Shown piece by piece: positions 27,060 to 40,134 of a DNA stretch of 64,000 nt (position 1 is its first letter; each line of letters begins with the position of its first letter). The DNA comes from Onchocerca lupi (Eukaryota > Nematoda > Chromadorea > Rhabditida > Onchocercidae): NCBI GenBank assembly GCA_028564675.1, contig JAOVVO010000114.1, positions 1-64,000 on the forward strand, in the 5' to 3' direction. A model generated the notes under the pieces. It was not told the origin of the DNA and did no database searches. It saw only the letters and a list, made by a program, of their open reading frames with translations. Both the position numbers and the translations under genes were made by a program.

Positions 27060-27480
27060 TTTAAAAATGACGATTTAATAAATTCATTATCGAAAATTGA
27101 TTTGATTTAAAGAAAAAAAAAATTCGTATAAATTAATTAGAAGTTTAAAAATCAATCCTATAGACTGAAATAAATGATTTAATAAATTTAAGAACGGAAA
27201 TTTATTGACTTTAACAAAATTTTTTATAAAATAACCAGAAAAAAAAAAACAAGGAAATTGGAAATCCAAAAAAATTAATCGTAAATTTGAAATCGAAAAT
27301 TTAAGTTCATTATTGAAAATTTATTAACCTCAGAAAAAAACTTGTATTATAAATTAGTTAGAAGTCTAAAAATTAATCGCATACTTGATTTAAATGGTTA
27401 ACAAGCTCACTATTGAAGATTTATTTATCTCAAAAAAAAAAAAAAAAAAAAATTTCCCTAATAAATTAATTGGAATCGAT
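27060..27480. repeat. Degenerate long tandem repeat, about 2.5 copies
   Basis: Three stretches share the order TATTGAAAATTTATT, an A run, then AATTAGTTAGAAGT(C/T)TAAAAAT. They begin near 27085, 27310 and 27410. Copies are diverged and spaced unevenly (100-220 bp). Confidence 0.4.
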
Positions 27481-28310
27481 ATCATTTTATCATACAAAAA
27501 AAAATTTTATCATTATAAACTATTTTTGAAGTCAATAAATTATGATTTTATTCATTAACTTTTTACTTAAATTTTATTAATTATTTCAATTTCTTTTTTT
27601 AATTTTTATTTCACATACTAATGAAATAAAATGAAATCGACAACATTCTTTTTGCCATATTTAATCATGATCAAATAATTAGTAAAAATTTAAGGATAAC
27701 ATCAAATTTTGGTAATAATCAAATACGAATTATTTAATTTTAAAATATCTCAGGTCAAAAAAAAGAAAAACAGGAAAAAAAAGGAAACAAAATGGCAAGT
27801 CTTTCAATAATATGCTGATCATTCTTGCAAAATGCCATAACAATCGAAATCTTTGACATTCTTCTCGCCAGTACTTAATCATCCTCCTTTTATTCAAACA
27901 AACAGTATCGAGATGTTAGGTGAATTCAGAAGATAAAGTATTGTCAATTAATTGACTCCTTTTAACTTCTTTCAAGTCAAATTTTAGATCAATCAATTTA
28001 TCCTTTTTATTTCTATAGCCGAACACTCAAGACTCTATTCAGTATTTTTCATTTTCTCATTATCATTAACAAAAGAGATATGGAAGAAAAGACAGAGAAA
28101 GGAAGTGAAAAAGGATAAATTAAAAATGCGAAATCTGTTGGAAAAAATTGTAGCTATTTTGGCATTTAAGAAGAAGAAATAAATTTTGTAGACATGTATA
28201 GGAAGTCTTTTAGAAAATGAATTTCTAAGAAAAAAAAAAAAGGTCACATCAGTAATGCCTTGTAATTACCGATCGTGAACATTAACAAATATCTCTGAAA
28301 AAAAGAACAT

Positions 28311-28505
28311 TTATGATGATAAATCTAAAAATAGACGAACAATAAGTCTGGAAATGGACGGACAATAAATCTAAAAATGGATGTATGATAAATTTGGAAA
28401 TGAATTTATCAGGATAAACTGATAAGGTCTGGAAATGATCGAATGATAATTTTGGAAATAAGTAAATGATAAGTCTTGAAATGAACGGATAATAAATGTA
28501 AAATT
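28311..28505. repeat. Degenerate short-period tandem repeat (about 20-24 bp)
   Basis: Repeated variants of GGACAATAAATCTAAAAATG / GATAAGTCTTGAAATGAACG run for almost 200 bp. No clear ORF spans it. Confidence 0.55.
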
Positions 28506-30538
28506 TTTAAAAGATCAGCAATGAAAAGCAAGTCCTCATGAATTACTCTAAAGAAAAAGAAAGTACGGCCACTTCTTCCATCTGAAGAACCAGTTTTTAA
28601 TTCTACATTCGCTGTTGAGAAGTAAATGAATGGAAGATTATGTGCATTTAATTTCTCATAGAGATGCATGTATGCATGCTGCATGCATTATGCATGCATG
28701 AATTTGCATTATTCATAGCTATAACATCCATTTAATGAATGGAAAGTCAGTCAAAATTAACGCTTATTTTCCTATCGATTAGTTATCAAATTTTGTATCA
28801 AAGTAAACTTTTTTGAAAAGAATTAGGCTCTGATAAACTCTAAGCTCTAACTCTTAGAATAAAGGCCATATCGGCAAATCATCGATAATTACTGGTCAAT
28901 GACTATCAGCAAGTAGTTAAAAGATGAAATCTTTGATTATGTATGATAAGAGAAAAGTAAAAAATGTTATCAGATCAAATTATTAATATGATGTAATGAT
29001 ATTTCTTGGCTATCTGATATAATAAGATAATTTCAATGAATTATATCATTGTCTTCACTCTGAATGATATCACTAAAATGATCTCATACTATTATCCCGA
29101 ATCAAAAGTATGCTCAGTGTAATAATTACCGTTGCAATTCTACAATTATCGTAGTAATTTTCTATCATACTTGAATTGAAATCTTTTTTAGATAATTTTT
29201 AGGAATAATACTAAATTAATGACTAATATGATTATTATAATCAAAATTTATCTTTGCTATTTGTCTGAACAGAAAATCGTTCGTTGAGCATATTAGAAAA
29301 TAGGCTAATCCGCTTAATTATCAAAAGAAATTCCGACTGTAATGAAAATCAGAATAGACCACTCTTATAAAATTTATAAAAAAAAAAAAGAAAAAGAAAT
29401 AAATAGCTAAACGAATGATTAATTTTACAATACTGTCATTTGAATAAACGAATATTTCATATTGAAATCCGATCAAAATTATTAAGAAAAACTAAGTAAA
29501 TTTCACATAAATCCATATATTCTCTCGTTTTTTTTATAATTTTTTTAAAATTACCCTCATTTCTTAGCCCATTTCATTGATACTCTTCAAAAATAAAATA
29601 TTGCAGAAGCAATTTTATTCTTTCATCATTCTTCACATAATTTGATTCATAGACAGCTCTTTCAAAAGATGTTTTGGCCAAGAGAGATTTAATTTAAAAC
29701 TAATCGTAATTATAATTAACCTGCTGCTTAATTTAATAAGTAAATAAGTATATAATTACAATGATATAATAGAGACAATACATTTATATACACAACCATA
29801 CATATGTATACTGTGTAAGTGAGCAAATTGAGCAAAAGAAAAAAAAAAGTAAAATAGGAAATTTGTAATTTAAAGAAAAGATTTGAAAAAATGATTTGGG
29901 TCGTTGCGGGAACAAAATATAAAATAATCCACTACGTGAAAAATTCTCTATTTGTTAACGGTGTCATTGTTGTTTTCTAAATTACCAAACTGGAATGAAA
30001 ATGATTTTAAAAGTGTGGATTGAAGACGATGAATTAAATTTAAGATGAAAGAATTTATAAAGGGTCAATGAGATAAGACAGAAGCGAATGATCTTCTCAG
30101 AGAGAATGAATTTTTTAAAGAAAATAAAAAATTTACTTTTTTTTATTAGAAAATTTTCGGTTGAGAAATAGATTCTATTGAATTGTAATGAGATGTATTG
30201 TTTTCTCCTCCTTTTTTTTTTTTTTTCTTTGAGAAAAGAAATGAATAGAACAGTTTTTTAATAGCCCAATATATCGGTTTTCAATTGGAGATATTTTTTG
30301 ACACATTTAAATCAACATATAACTGCAAATTTCCGAATTATTGCAAAATAATTTTAGCATAGGAATTACTGGAATGTAATTCAGGAAAATTTTTTTCTCT
30401 CCCAAAATATTTTCAAGAATTATATGGTATGTTATTTTAAATATCCTATCTAAAAAATCTCTATCAAATACAGATGAATTTTTAAAAAAAAAATGCCTCA
30501 CTATTTAGCATCATCAAATTGCCTTGTTAATTGGAGCG

Positions 30539-30586
30539 TTTTGGCGCTAAACATGTTTATCATTTTGGCGTGAAACATGTTTATCG
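30539..30586. repeat. 24-bp direct repeat, two copies
   Basis: TTTTGGCGCTAAACATGTTT at 30539 and TTTTGGCGTGAAACATGTTT at 30563, with 3 mismatches over 24 bp. Each copy is GC-richer than the surroundings and contains AAACATGTTT, a perfect palindrome. Confidence 0.75.
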
Positions 30587-31380
30587 ATTTTTTGGTCCAT
30601 TTGAAACTGTCTGTTTTCTTGCTTCTTGACCTTCAAAAATCTTTATTTACAATAATTATATCTTTTGGATTTCCCGACATTTTTATAAATATCTACAATT
30701 TTCCTATTTGTACCGAAAGATTTAGTAAAATTTCCATACAATCTCATAACAATTAATTGGAGAATGTACTTACTTTGAATATTCCATTTGGCTTATTTAA
30801 TTCTTATTCATTTTTAAAAAATCCTAATTTTTTATTATTAAGTTTATTTTTGAATGGAAAATTTCGCGAATCTCTTTATATTATAATAAAAAGTATATCT
30901 TAAGAAGTCATTCTTTTATCTTTTCAAATCAAAAAACAAGTCAAAAAAGTTACAGTCTATTTTGTATCGTAAAATTTACGAAATATTTTATACAATAAGT
31001 CTATTTCCTATTTCCTTTTGAATGAAAGTTACGAAAAAGAATAGAAGCATGCGTATTTACAAATCAGAAAAAAGAAATATATTTATCATTTTTGGGAAAT
31101 GAATCAAGATGCTCTCAAATAACGATGATATGATAATCTGCGAAATAGAAGTAGAGAAATATCCCAAATTCCAGATGGAAGTAATGATATTAAAATGATG
31201 CGACAAAAAATTTTGTCCACTCTTTTGTCCCATAACAATTTGTGCATGTAACAAGTAATTGATTAAAAATTATTTATAAATTTTATAGACTACATAACAA
31301 AGTATTCCATGCAATAATTTGATATAATTTGATATTTGTATGTGAGTTTATATGAGTGCATGTAAATGTAGGCAATTTGT

Positions 31381-31440
31381 ATGTGTGTGTGTGTGTGTGT
31401 CTGTGTGTGTATGTATGTATGTGTGTATGTATGCATGTGT
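31381..31440. repeat. GT/GTAT microsatellite
   Basis: A (GT)n stretch grades into (GTAT)n. A second GT-rich, GGGTGT-containing tract follows at about 31520-31570. Confidence 0.9.
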
Positions 31441-34400
31441 AAACAGTTGATTTATAAGTTTTGCAAATGTATATAACATGCACAATGTCCTGTGCAATAA
31501 TCTCAGTGAATGAGTAGACATGTCTGCGTGGGCGTATGTGGGTGTATTTGTGTGGGTGTGCATGGGTGTTTGATGGAGTGTTTACCTAATTTAGGATAAA
31601 TGTGCCCGCGTATTGCTATACGGATGAGTAGTAAAAGAGTAACAAACAAACAGTTTTTAAATGCTTCACTGAAAAAATTTTAAAATCGAAATGAATTTCT
31701 TAAATAATTGTAAAAAACTGATCAACAATTTGTTATCTGTCAACATAATTTACAATTTATTAGAGACGATGCAAAAAAGAAAAAAAAATATATATATATA
31801 CAAAAATATTATGCTTCCTTTTACATCTTTCTAAAAAGTTTTTATCAATTAATCATAGTAAACCTTGCAAAATATACAAATGTGTGATAGAAGTCCCAAA
31901 ATAATATTTGACTAAGGTAAGTAACTTTCAAAGAAATTCTTCCTAAAGACATTCAAATTGATCTTACTTAGCCAATTAAATCATTTTATTTTTTTCACCA
32001 AGATAGCTTTAATATTGAATTCAATCAATCAAGTAAATTTTTGCCGATGAAATCACTTATTTAAAAAAAAAAAAAAAATAATAATAATAACTAAAGTAAT
32101 TTGCTTTATTATTCTTTGCTACTCGGTAATAAATTGACCTACAAAAAAAAAGGAAAAAAAAAAAGGTTTGGATTCAAGTTTACAAAGCAACCTGACAGAT
32201 ATTGTTCTTGATACAAAATTTCATCAGCTCATAGAATTTCGCAATTAAATATTTAATTACTTTTAATTTTTCAGTTAATACATCTGCGCATATGAATATG
32301 ATTGTATTCCAAATCTTCCCATACACTGACTTTATAAAATAAATATTAAAAAATATTTTTATCACTTTAAGTTTCAAATTATTCCCATGAAATTAATTGT
32401 CAATATGAAAATTATGACTTTAAGGAACGATTATTCAACGAAATAAAATTCTCCGCTACTCATTTTTTCTGTCACTTTCAATCATGGTTCTGATTTTACA
32501 ATTTTTTGATTTAATGAAATAATCATATGATAAACATTTATCATTGTAAATAATTCTTGATTTCAGATGGATTTGCTTCAAAATTTTTATATTTTCAACA
32601 TCAACATATTATCAAATAACCAAATCACTGCAATAAATTTAGCTAGTTCAATCAAAATTAGATCAACAAAACTTAAGTGCTGAACCAGTTTAAGAATCAT
32701 TTTTAATAAATTATTTCTGTCGTCATTTCGAAATGAATGTTTTCTTATTCTAAGTCATTAACTCGAAATTTCCTGCCAATCATATCACTAAATAATTGAA
32801 TTTATTATCCTTCAACGGAACGATATATCATTCGTCATATGTTCTATCCAATCTCATCGATTAATTTGCATAAAATTTCACCACATTGGATCAATTATTC
32901 ATCATCATATTTAATGATCCTATGACTATTAATAGTGCTTATAATTAAACAAAATAATTCTGTGATATTAATTATAATTATCATACATGACAAGTTACAT
33001 AAATGATCCAGAACTGCTTTGTTTAATTATTCATAATCAACAAGTTTTAAATGAATTTTCGCCATTCACTACTATTAAATCTTTAACGGCATATTCAATA
33101 TGCTGTCTTCTTAATCTACTTATCAAAACTTATCATTTCTGTAACTTGTTACATGTAATAATTATAACTAAATAAATGTTTCAATAATTTTTGCATTGCG
33201 ATTGCATCCTAAATATGTTACTTAATGCGCTGTCTTCTTAATCTTGTTTCACTTATTGAAAATTTATTGTTCACAGAACTTATCATATATAATAATTAAT
33301 ATGAAAAGGTATCAAGAATTAACACAAATATTTTGCTTAATAAGTAATTCTTTACGTGCAGTACATGAAAATCTGCATTTTATTCGAGATTTGCATGCAC
33401 ATTTAGCACATCCTTCTTGATATATTGAATCTGTTGCTAATGGTATGCTACTTTTAAAATGCTGAAATTTCTAGCTTTTTGCATTAGCATTGATTGAAAA
33501 CAAATATCAGAATCATTCCGCGCAACATACGAAATTTACTGGAATTTTTTAGTCATTCAAAGCTTCTGCAATTATTAGCAACTGTTTGATTTATTAAATT
33601 AATAAAAAGTATAAAGTAAGTGAAAGAAAAAAAAAAGATTCCAAAAAAATAAATCGGCTTATTCTGAATTAATTTGAAGCAATTTTAAAAACTTTAATGC
33701 ATAAAATCTCCCTATAAAATCTATTATTCCATCTATTTAAAGCTTAAAAATTAAATACAATTGATGTAAGAGATGCATTATTGCTCATAAATTGTTGAAC
33801 AATCGTTTATTACGCAGTAAGAATCACAAAACTTTTGAAAACACAATAAAATTTTGCAAACTAATTCGTTAAAAAGAATTAGCCTAATTTTAGGCAATCT
33901 TTGGATGATAAGGAATTCAAGAATTAAGCGTAATTTATCAATAGAAAAAGTTCACTTTACAAATTAAATTACTACTGTATTGTTGACGTTGCAAATTGCA
34001 AGCTGCATGTAACTTTTCAAATTCTAATTATGTTGTCAAAAAAACTTATATTACTAGAAGAAATAAGTTGGCTGAAACCAAAACTTCAAATCAAAAAAAT
34101 CGCTTCAAACTTTTTTTGATCTCGGACACAATTACTTCAAAGTTTATTCATATGCTGTATTTGCTACTTTTTACATAGATAGATGGGTCAATCTCAGAGA
34201 GAAGTTAATAACAAGTCTGTCTAGGCTAATAATTCAAATTTCCTAATGATTTCCAATCAAAGATTTTGCTATGAAAAATAGCCTATGCTATTATAATATT
34301 CCAGCAAGTTTACCTTTCAAAGTCAATTCCTATCTTAAAATAATATATTTGTTTGTGCAATGATTAGTAAGAATAAATGATAGAACAATTAACTTAAGTT

Positions 34401-36040
34401 TATTACAGTCAGCTTTTTAAAAATTTTACATGTTTTTATTATCTTAAATTTCATTAATTAATGCCTTCCGAATTTAACTGACATTATCTTTTCCGTCTAG
34501 AAAAAAAGAAAAAAATTAAAGCAAGAAATTTTTAAAAAAAGAACTTACAAAATTAAATTAATCATGATATGATTATGAGTTGATTGGAATGTGAACCAGT
34601 CAAAACCCATTGAATCAATATGCAAAAATTAGCATTTTGCATTTCGTCAAATTCAAAATTTCCTTTTCATAATCGCGCAATTAAAGTTTAGGATTGATTG
34701 AAGGATCGAAAAACCAGTTTCAAGCCTTTCATGAAATGCATGTTTCCACTCGGATTAATCTATTGTTTGATTGTTGTATGCTATTTTAAGTCCTTTCCAT
34801 CATTCCACTTTTCTCTTTCATTTCAATTTTCTGTTGACTTATATTACGGTAAAGATTTCAAACAGTTCTTTCTGAAGATAGATAATTCCGGATATTTCTT
34901 TGTAGGAAACATCAAAAATTTCATTTCTTTTTAATTCGAAAAGGAAGCAATATCCAACTAGCAGCAATTTAAATTCATATCATCATAGGGATGATAAATT
35001 TCAATTTAAGCATCCAATTTTTTTAAATAACATTAGGCAATTCTTCCCATTTCTTTCATTAATTCTTATTGTTTATTTGTTTCCAATTAATATTTTCTTC
35101 ATTATTCCATTATTTGATATAACTAATAGAAAAACAAGTTTTAATGGTTCTGAATCGATGATAACTTCAATTGAGAGATATATGATGTACTAGTCTCAAT
35201 TAAATAAATTAAATAAAGTGAACACTTTTATCCCAGGTATTTATCGTTGATTAATAGTTCGAAATATTACCTTTTACCTTTTCCTCTCTCTTTCTTCCTC
35301 CTTTCACCTACCGAATTTGCTTTTTTTTTCTTTTTTTTTTTTTAAATTTATGGAATGAGTGGATTTATAAGACTAGATATAATTGTAATTTAGACAGTTA
35401 AAATAGGACAAGACAGCGTCATTTATCCAAAATTTGATAACAGATCATTGACAGATTTGTCTATACTTTAATTCTCATTAATCAACACATTAATTTTCAC
35501 TTACATTGTTTATGCTTTTACTGAACATCTCAATTACCTTTTTTCAAGCAGTATTATTTATGTAGTTTGAATTCTGAGCAAACTTGATGAATGAAAGAGA
35601 TGTTGCAATGAAGAACTGAACTTGCAACATTATATTAGAAACAGATTTGCTCATGAAAAAATGTAAAAAAAAAGAAGAAAAATCATCGATTAGATGAAAT
35701 TTTAGGGTAAATTTATGAAAAATGATTGGTAGAGCTTATTTTTATCCCCTATCTTTTTTCAATTAATTGCTTATGTGCAGCATTCTTAACATCTGCATTC
35801 CACAATATATCGGACAGTCATCAAACATCGAATTGTTACGATTGAAGCTCTTACAGACCATATTTTAGCACCAGTGTCGCTGAAATCGCAAGGATAAAAG
35901 AAGAAAATCAGTAATTTCTTTGTTTTAAATTTGACATTGCACATTTGGTGCATTCGATTGTGAAATCATTTTTTTGTCTATCAAGTTAATGAGGTTTAAC
36001 AAAACTCTCTTTCATTATTAGCTAACCACAGGCACAATCT

Positions 36041-36199
36041 CATGCGCACCAAAGGCGCATGCTACCGAGACAACAAAGGATCTTTCTTGTCTCTCCAAAA
36101 TGATACCAGGATCCTCCATCTACGAAGAAGATGAGGGTTCTGAGTACAAAAATCATTTCAACGAGTAAGCTGCCATGAGCTGGTCGGATGATCCAGCTC
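36041..36199 (+). other. Cluster of four consecutive hairpins, possible structured RNA or LTR piece
   Basis: Four stem-loops stand in a row: CATGCGC/GCGCATG (36041-36061), GAGACAA/TTGTCTC (36067-36093), an imperfect stem CAGGATCCTCCATCT with AGATGAGGGTTCTG (about 36107-36142), and GAGCTGG/CCAGCTC (36177-36199). The block is clearly GC-richer than the surrounding desert. It matches none of the U1-U6, 7SL, 7SK or RNase P patterns I know. It could equally be the transcribed part of a decayed long terminal repeat. Confidence 0.35.
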
Positions 36200-37716
36200 G
36201 TAGTATATCAATTCTTCTTTTTTGCGTATCTCTGTGTTCCCTTTTTTTTTGTATTATAATTTCTTCATGAATAAAAATTGCCCTTTGATATTGTTGAAGT
36301 TGTATTGTTGATGTAATTGTTGTAATAGTTGCTGCGCACGTTGATTAACAAATTCATCGTAATAAAGGTTTAATTATCCAAGTTTGAGGATCATTTCCAA
36401 GTGAGTAAACAACAAAATTGAAGAAACTGTGAGAACAGAAGAACAGAACAGAATTGAACTTATTATTTTGTTACGATCAGAAAAAAAAAGGGCGACAACC
36501 AGTGAACGTTTGTTCTGGACTTCTTGAACAGTGCTATTGGAATCGTTATATGTTGGTGAGGATATTTGAAATTTATTTTGAAAAAAATAGCTTTATAAAA
36601 TGCATACATCAATACTTTGGATGACAAATAATAAAATTAAACATCATTATATGTACAGCACTTGTAAATTGGGTCAATTGAGTCGGACAATAAACTTCAC
36701 ATGTAAACTTGCATATTCTAAATTACTGTAAAGAAAACGAATTCATTTTTCGAAAAAAAAAAATTGTAATTTTCGATAGTAACGCAGGATATTGTTTGCA
36801 TACTTTTATTGCGTAATATACAAAGAAAATATAATAATTTTTAAAAGACGAATTTATTTATTCCGCAAGATTTATTTCCGCACTACTTGTGCTTGGCATG
36901 CACTCGTTAGCATTGCTTATTTTACATGATTAGCACTACCACTTTCACCTTATTTGTTCCGTAAAAATGTGCAACTTATTTCAGACGATACCATTACTTG
37001 TTCTGTGAGATGCACATTTTCTGTAGAATAGATATATACAATTTCATGAGTTACAATGATCTTTCTTTCAATTTTTTCATTTTTGAAAATAATTTCAAAA
37101 TGATTTTATGAGCAATTTAAATTTTTTGCAAAAATTTGAATATGAACGAATTAAAATTTAAAATTTAAATTCAAAATTTAAATTTTAAAATTTCATTCAA
37201 AACTTAAATTTTTGGTAAAAAGAAGATTACACTGTGGGATGTGCGAAAGTGCAGGTATTGATGAAGCAGTATGAAGGTGAAAAATTCGAAATAGCTGTAT
37301 AAACAATCACTATCTAGGGGAAGATTGAAGAAATTTTCAACAAATTTTGAATAAATTTTATAAAAACTCTTGCAAGTTATTGAATAGTGCTGTGTAGCAA
37401 ACAAAACTTATTTACAAATAAGGAAAAAAAAAAACTGATAGTTATATTAACACGAAACAAACAGTTAAGACTTTAGAAATTGCTTCATGAATCAATAAAC
37501 ATCTAGAAATTACATCAGTAGAAATAACATCACCTACAAAATCCTCAATCATAAGTTTCTATAAATGAGTACATTTCTATTGAATTATTTATTTTTCTAA
37601 AATATAACTAAATGTTAAATTACTTAAATAAACGTTGAAAATTCACGAGAAGATATGATGCAAACATTTCCGAAGCGGTTAATATAATTTCCATAATTAC
37701 TGAAATACTTCAAAAC

Positions 37717-38019
37717 GTGTGGTTTCAAAAATCTTTAATTCAAATACTCGAAAACTTTCCGATTTCATTGGTGATAAAATTAACCTCGACTGGTACACTG
37801 GTCATGCAAAAGGTGATAGATTGCGTGGATTTAATAATTCGAGCCAATACATGCGGCATGTGCGATATGCAGGTTGCTTGCAGCTCGCATTGTGATTGTC
37901 ACCGTTCTTTCTTAATCGTGACAATAATAAGGGTTCTTGTTTTTTCTCGTATTTTTATCTTATATCTCGCGGTATCTCAAACTTGGGTAATTAAACCTTT
38001 ATTACAGAAACTTAGATAG
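37717..38019 (+). other. 100-codon open frame with hairpins, function not recognised
   Basis: An open frame of 100 codons starts at ATG 37717. It contains a short Cys cluster (CGMCDMQVACSSHCDCH). The same DNA forms TGCGA/TCGCA and ATTGTCAC/GTGACAAT stems (about 37862-37890 and 37896-37927). No splice sites or neighbours support a gene. It could be a relic of a mobile element or a structured transcript. Confidence 0.2.
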
Positions 38020-39250
38020 CATGACAACGTACGAACGATCAATTATATCAATAAAACAATGTAAATTACGATTTATTAATATGAGAAAAGGGGATAAAGA
38101 TACATTAAGAAGAAACTTGAAATATCCCAGTCGGAGAATCCAATCGCATTCTTCGCTAGCCTTTCTTTAAAATGATGCACAAAGGAGCATCTCCGTAACA
38201 TGAGAAAGCTTTTCTTTGTTAGCGCATGAGAGAGCGCTTTTATGGTATGATTTACAACAGTATGAAACAAAGGTTAAAGCATTTAACATGGTCATAAAAC
38301 AAACTTAAGCAACTTAACAAAGCCATAAAACTGAGTCATTTAATTTGAAACAAAGAAATAAATTTTTTGCAACCTTCAATGGTTACAATTTGTTTCCTTT
38401 AAAACAAAGAAATCACATTTCTCTGATCTTCCTCCCTCATTTCAGCGACAGTGATCATTTTCCTAAACATGCATATATCCTTCAAATATTCTGTTGATCC
38501 GATTACTATACTTCCGAGAGATAATTTAGAATCGAAATAATATAAAACAAATTCTCATTGTCAAGAAGTATGTTAAATAACTTTTGAAAAATTAACGACC
38601 AGTAACATTGTAAAGTCGAAATAAATCAAATGAATCTGACCTTTCCACCTTGTCTGTTATTAATTAATATTATCATACATCATTTATTGATAGTATCATA
38701 ATTTCACAGGAAGAACATCATGATATCTCAGATTAGATATGTGATTTGCCAACGAAGAAGCAAATATGTGCAATAATATCACAAGCTTACTCTAATGAAG
38801 TTGTCAAGTTTAACCCCAATATATCATATGGTTGTATTTTAATTCTTTTTATAATCAATTATGGTTAATAATATTCATTTTTCAAGTTTATTGCTGAATT
38901 AACCAAATATCTGTAAGTTTGTATGAAAGTCAAAAAGAAACATGCTATATGATAGAAAATCATACTGAGCTAAAAATACTTCAGTTGTAGTAGTGATGGT
39001 GAAATAGAAAATTCTCTTCCTTAGATTAAGGTTTGTAGTTAACCAACCTATTCACAATAGCAAGAATCAGTTTCTAATCCAACCAAACTACAAATCAAAT
39101 CATAAACCATCAATTTCTTTTCAAAACTATAAAACAATGCACTTTCTCTTTTCTTTTTTTCCGCTTAAACAAACTAAGCTACGGCAGCGCGTGTATAAAA
39201 ACATGTGCGTGTTCGAATGCAACGTTGTGTTAAAATTTCAAAACAGTAGA

Positions 39251-39336
39251 TAAGGACTTTCCGATATCTAAAATTTTGAACTAATATAGGTAAGGTGTGG
39301 TTTAAGGACTTTCGGAGATTTAAGATTTTGAACAAA
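39251..39336. repeat. Imperfect 34-bp direct repeat
   Basis: TAAGGACTTTCCGATATCTA (39251 on) and TTAAGGACTTTCGGAGATTT (39302 on) each continue into AATTTTGAAC or GATTTTGAAC. The spacing is 52 bp, just left of the long hairpin. Confidence 0.6.
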
Positions 39337-39364
39337 CGAACATTGACATTTTTATTTATTTAGA

Positions 39365-39406
39365 CTAACTGGATCAGCCATATTCCGTATGGCCGGGTCC
39401 AGCTAG
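39365..39406 (+). repeat. Long GC-rich hairpin
   Basis: CTAACTGGATCAGCCATA pairs with TATGGCCGGGTCCAGCTAG around the 5-nt loop TTCCG, with about 16 paired bases and two or three mismatches. An AATAAAG follows within 10 nt. The stem shares CCAGCT..TAG with the last hairpin of the 36.0-kb cluster. Confidence 0.6.
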
Positions 39407-39539
39407 ACGAAATAAAGATAATTTCATAGTTTTCAATAGCTCGAAGGAGAATATTGGCAGTAATTTGATGAAAGTAATACAGTATGGTGGAGTAGATCGT
39501 ATTTCAGACGGATTCCTCCACACTTGCTAAGGGAAGGAT

Positions 39540-39731
39540 ATGAAAAAAAAAGAAGGAAGTCTGAAGGGTAGACAAAAGAGAATGCAAGAATGGACAAAGA
39601 ATTGCATTTTTAAAGGTCGAAAATCGGCACAGCTAAGACGGCAAACTTCTTGGGCTGAAAATGATAATGAGATGGAAGCCTGGTCAATGGAAACAGAGTG
39701 GGCACATTTGTTGGATAAGAAAAAACTCTGA
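39540..39731 (+). other. Lys/Glu-rich 63-codon open frame in a GC-richer island
   Basis: The open frame from ATG 39540 reads like a charged peptide (GRQKRMQEWTKN, ENDNEMEAWSMETEWAHLL). A TATTTCAG acceptor-like site lies about 30 nt upstream, but a stop separates it from the ATG in this frame. It is downstream of and antisense to feh-1. It could be a remnant of a mobile-element ORF. I do not recognise it. Confidence 0.2.
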
Positions 39732-40134
39732 TGGGTTGGTGGAGTTGGTAGTTCATATCTCTTTACTGTAAACTCAAAATGGATTTTATGATGCAATATT
39801 TCTGACATATATGAGATAAATTCTGCTCGCAGATGAGTGTATTAGTATGTTAGACAAATTCCAGTTAGTAAAATAAATTCATAATCAATCCAAATGACAT
39901 GAATTTCTATATTACTGAAGCAAATAACATTCTATAAATATATAGCTCTTTGCAGCAAATAAATGAAATAAGGCAAAGTTAAAAGAAATTCATATCACTT
40001 CCTAATTTGATGTTTTCGACATATAAAAGATGCTCCTTGGATTTCATGCTCATCTCAGTATGATAGTTTGTAATATACAAAATTATATACGCAGTTTATT
40101 ATATGACCGTACGCAAATAATAAATGACAAAAAA

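Larger units (their letters stand above)
20869..40134. other. 19-kb gene desert between dex-1 and feh-1
   Basis: No ORF longer than about 100 codons and no chain of consensus-spliced exons was found on either strand. It holds dex-1 upstream sequence on the left and the feh-1 3' UTR on the right (AATAAA on the minus strand near 40099-40094, about 36 nt past the stop). Simple repeats, degenerate tandem repeats and a GC-richer, hairpin-rich zone at 36.0-39.8 kb are listed separately. No tRNA was recognised. Confidence 0.55.
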
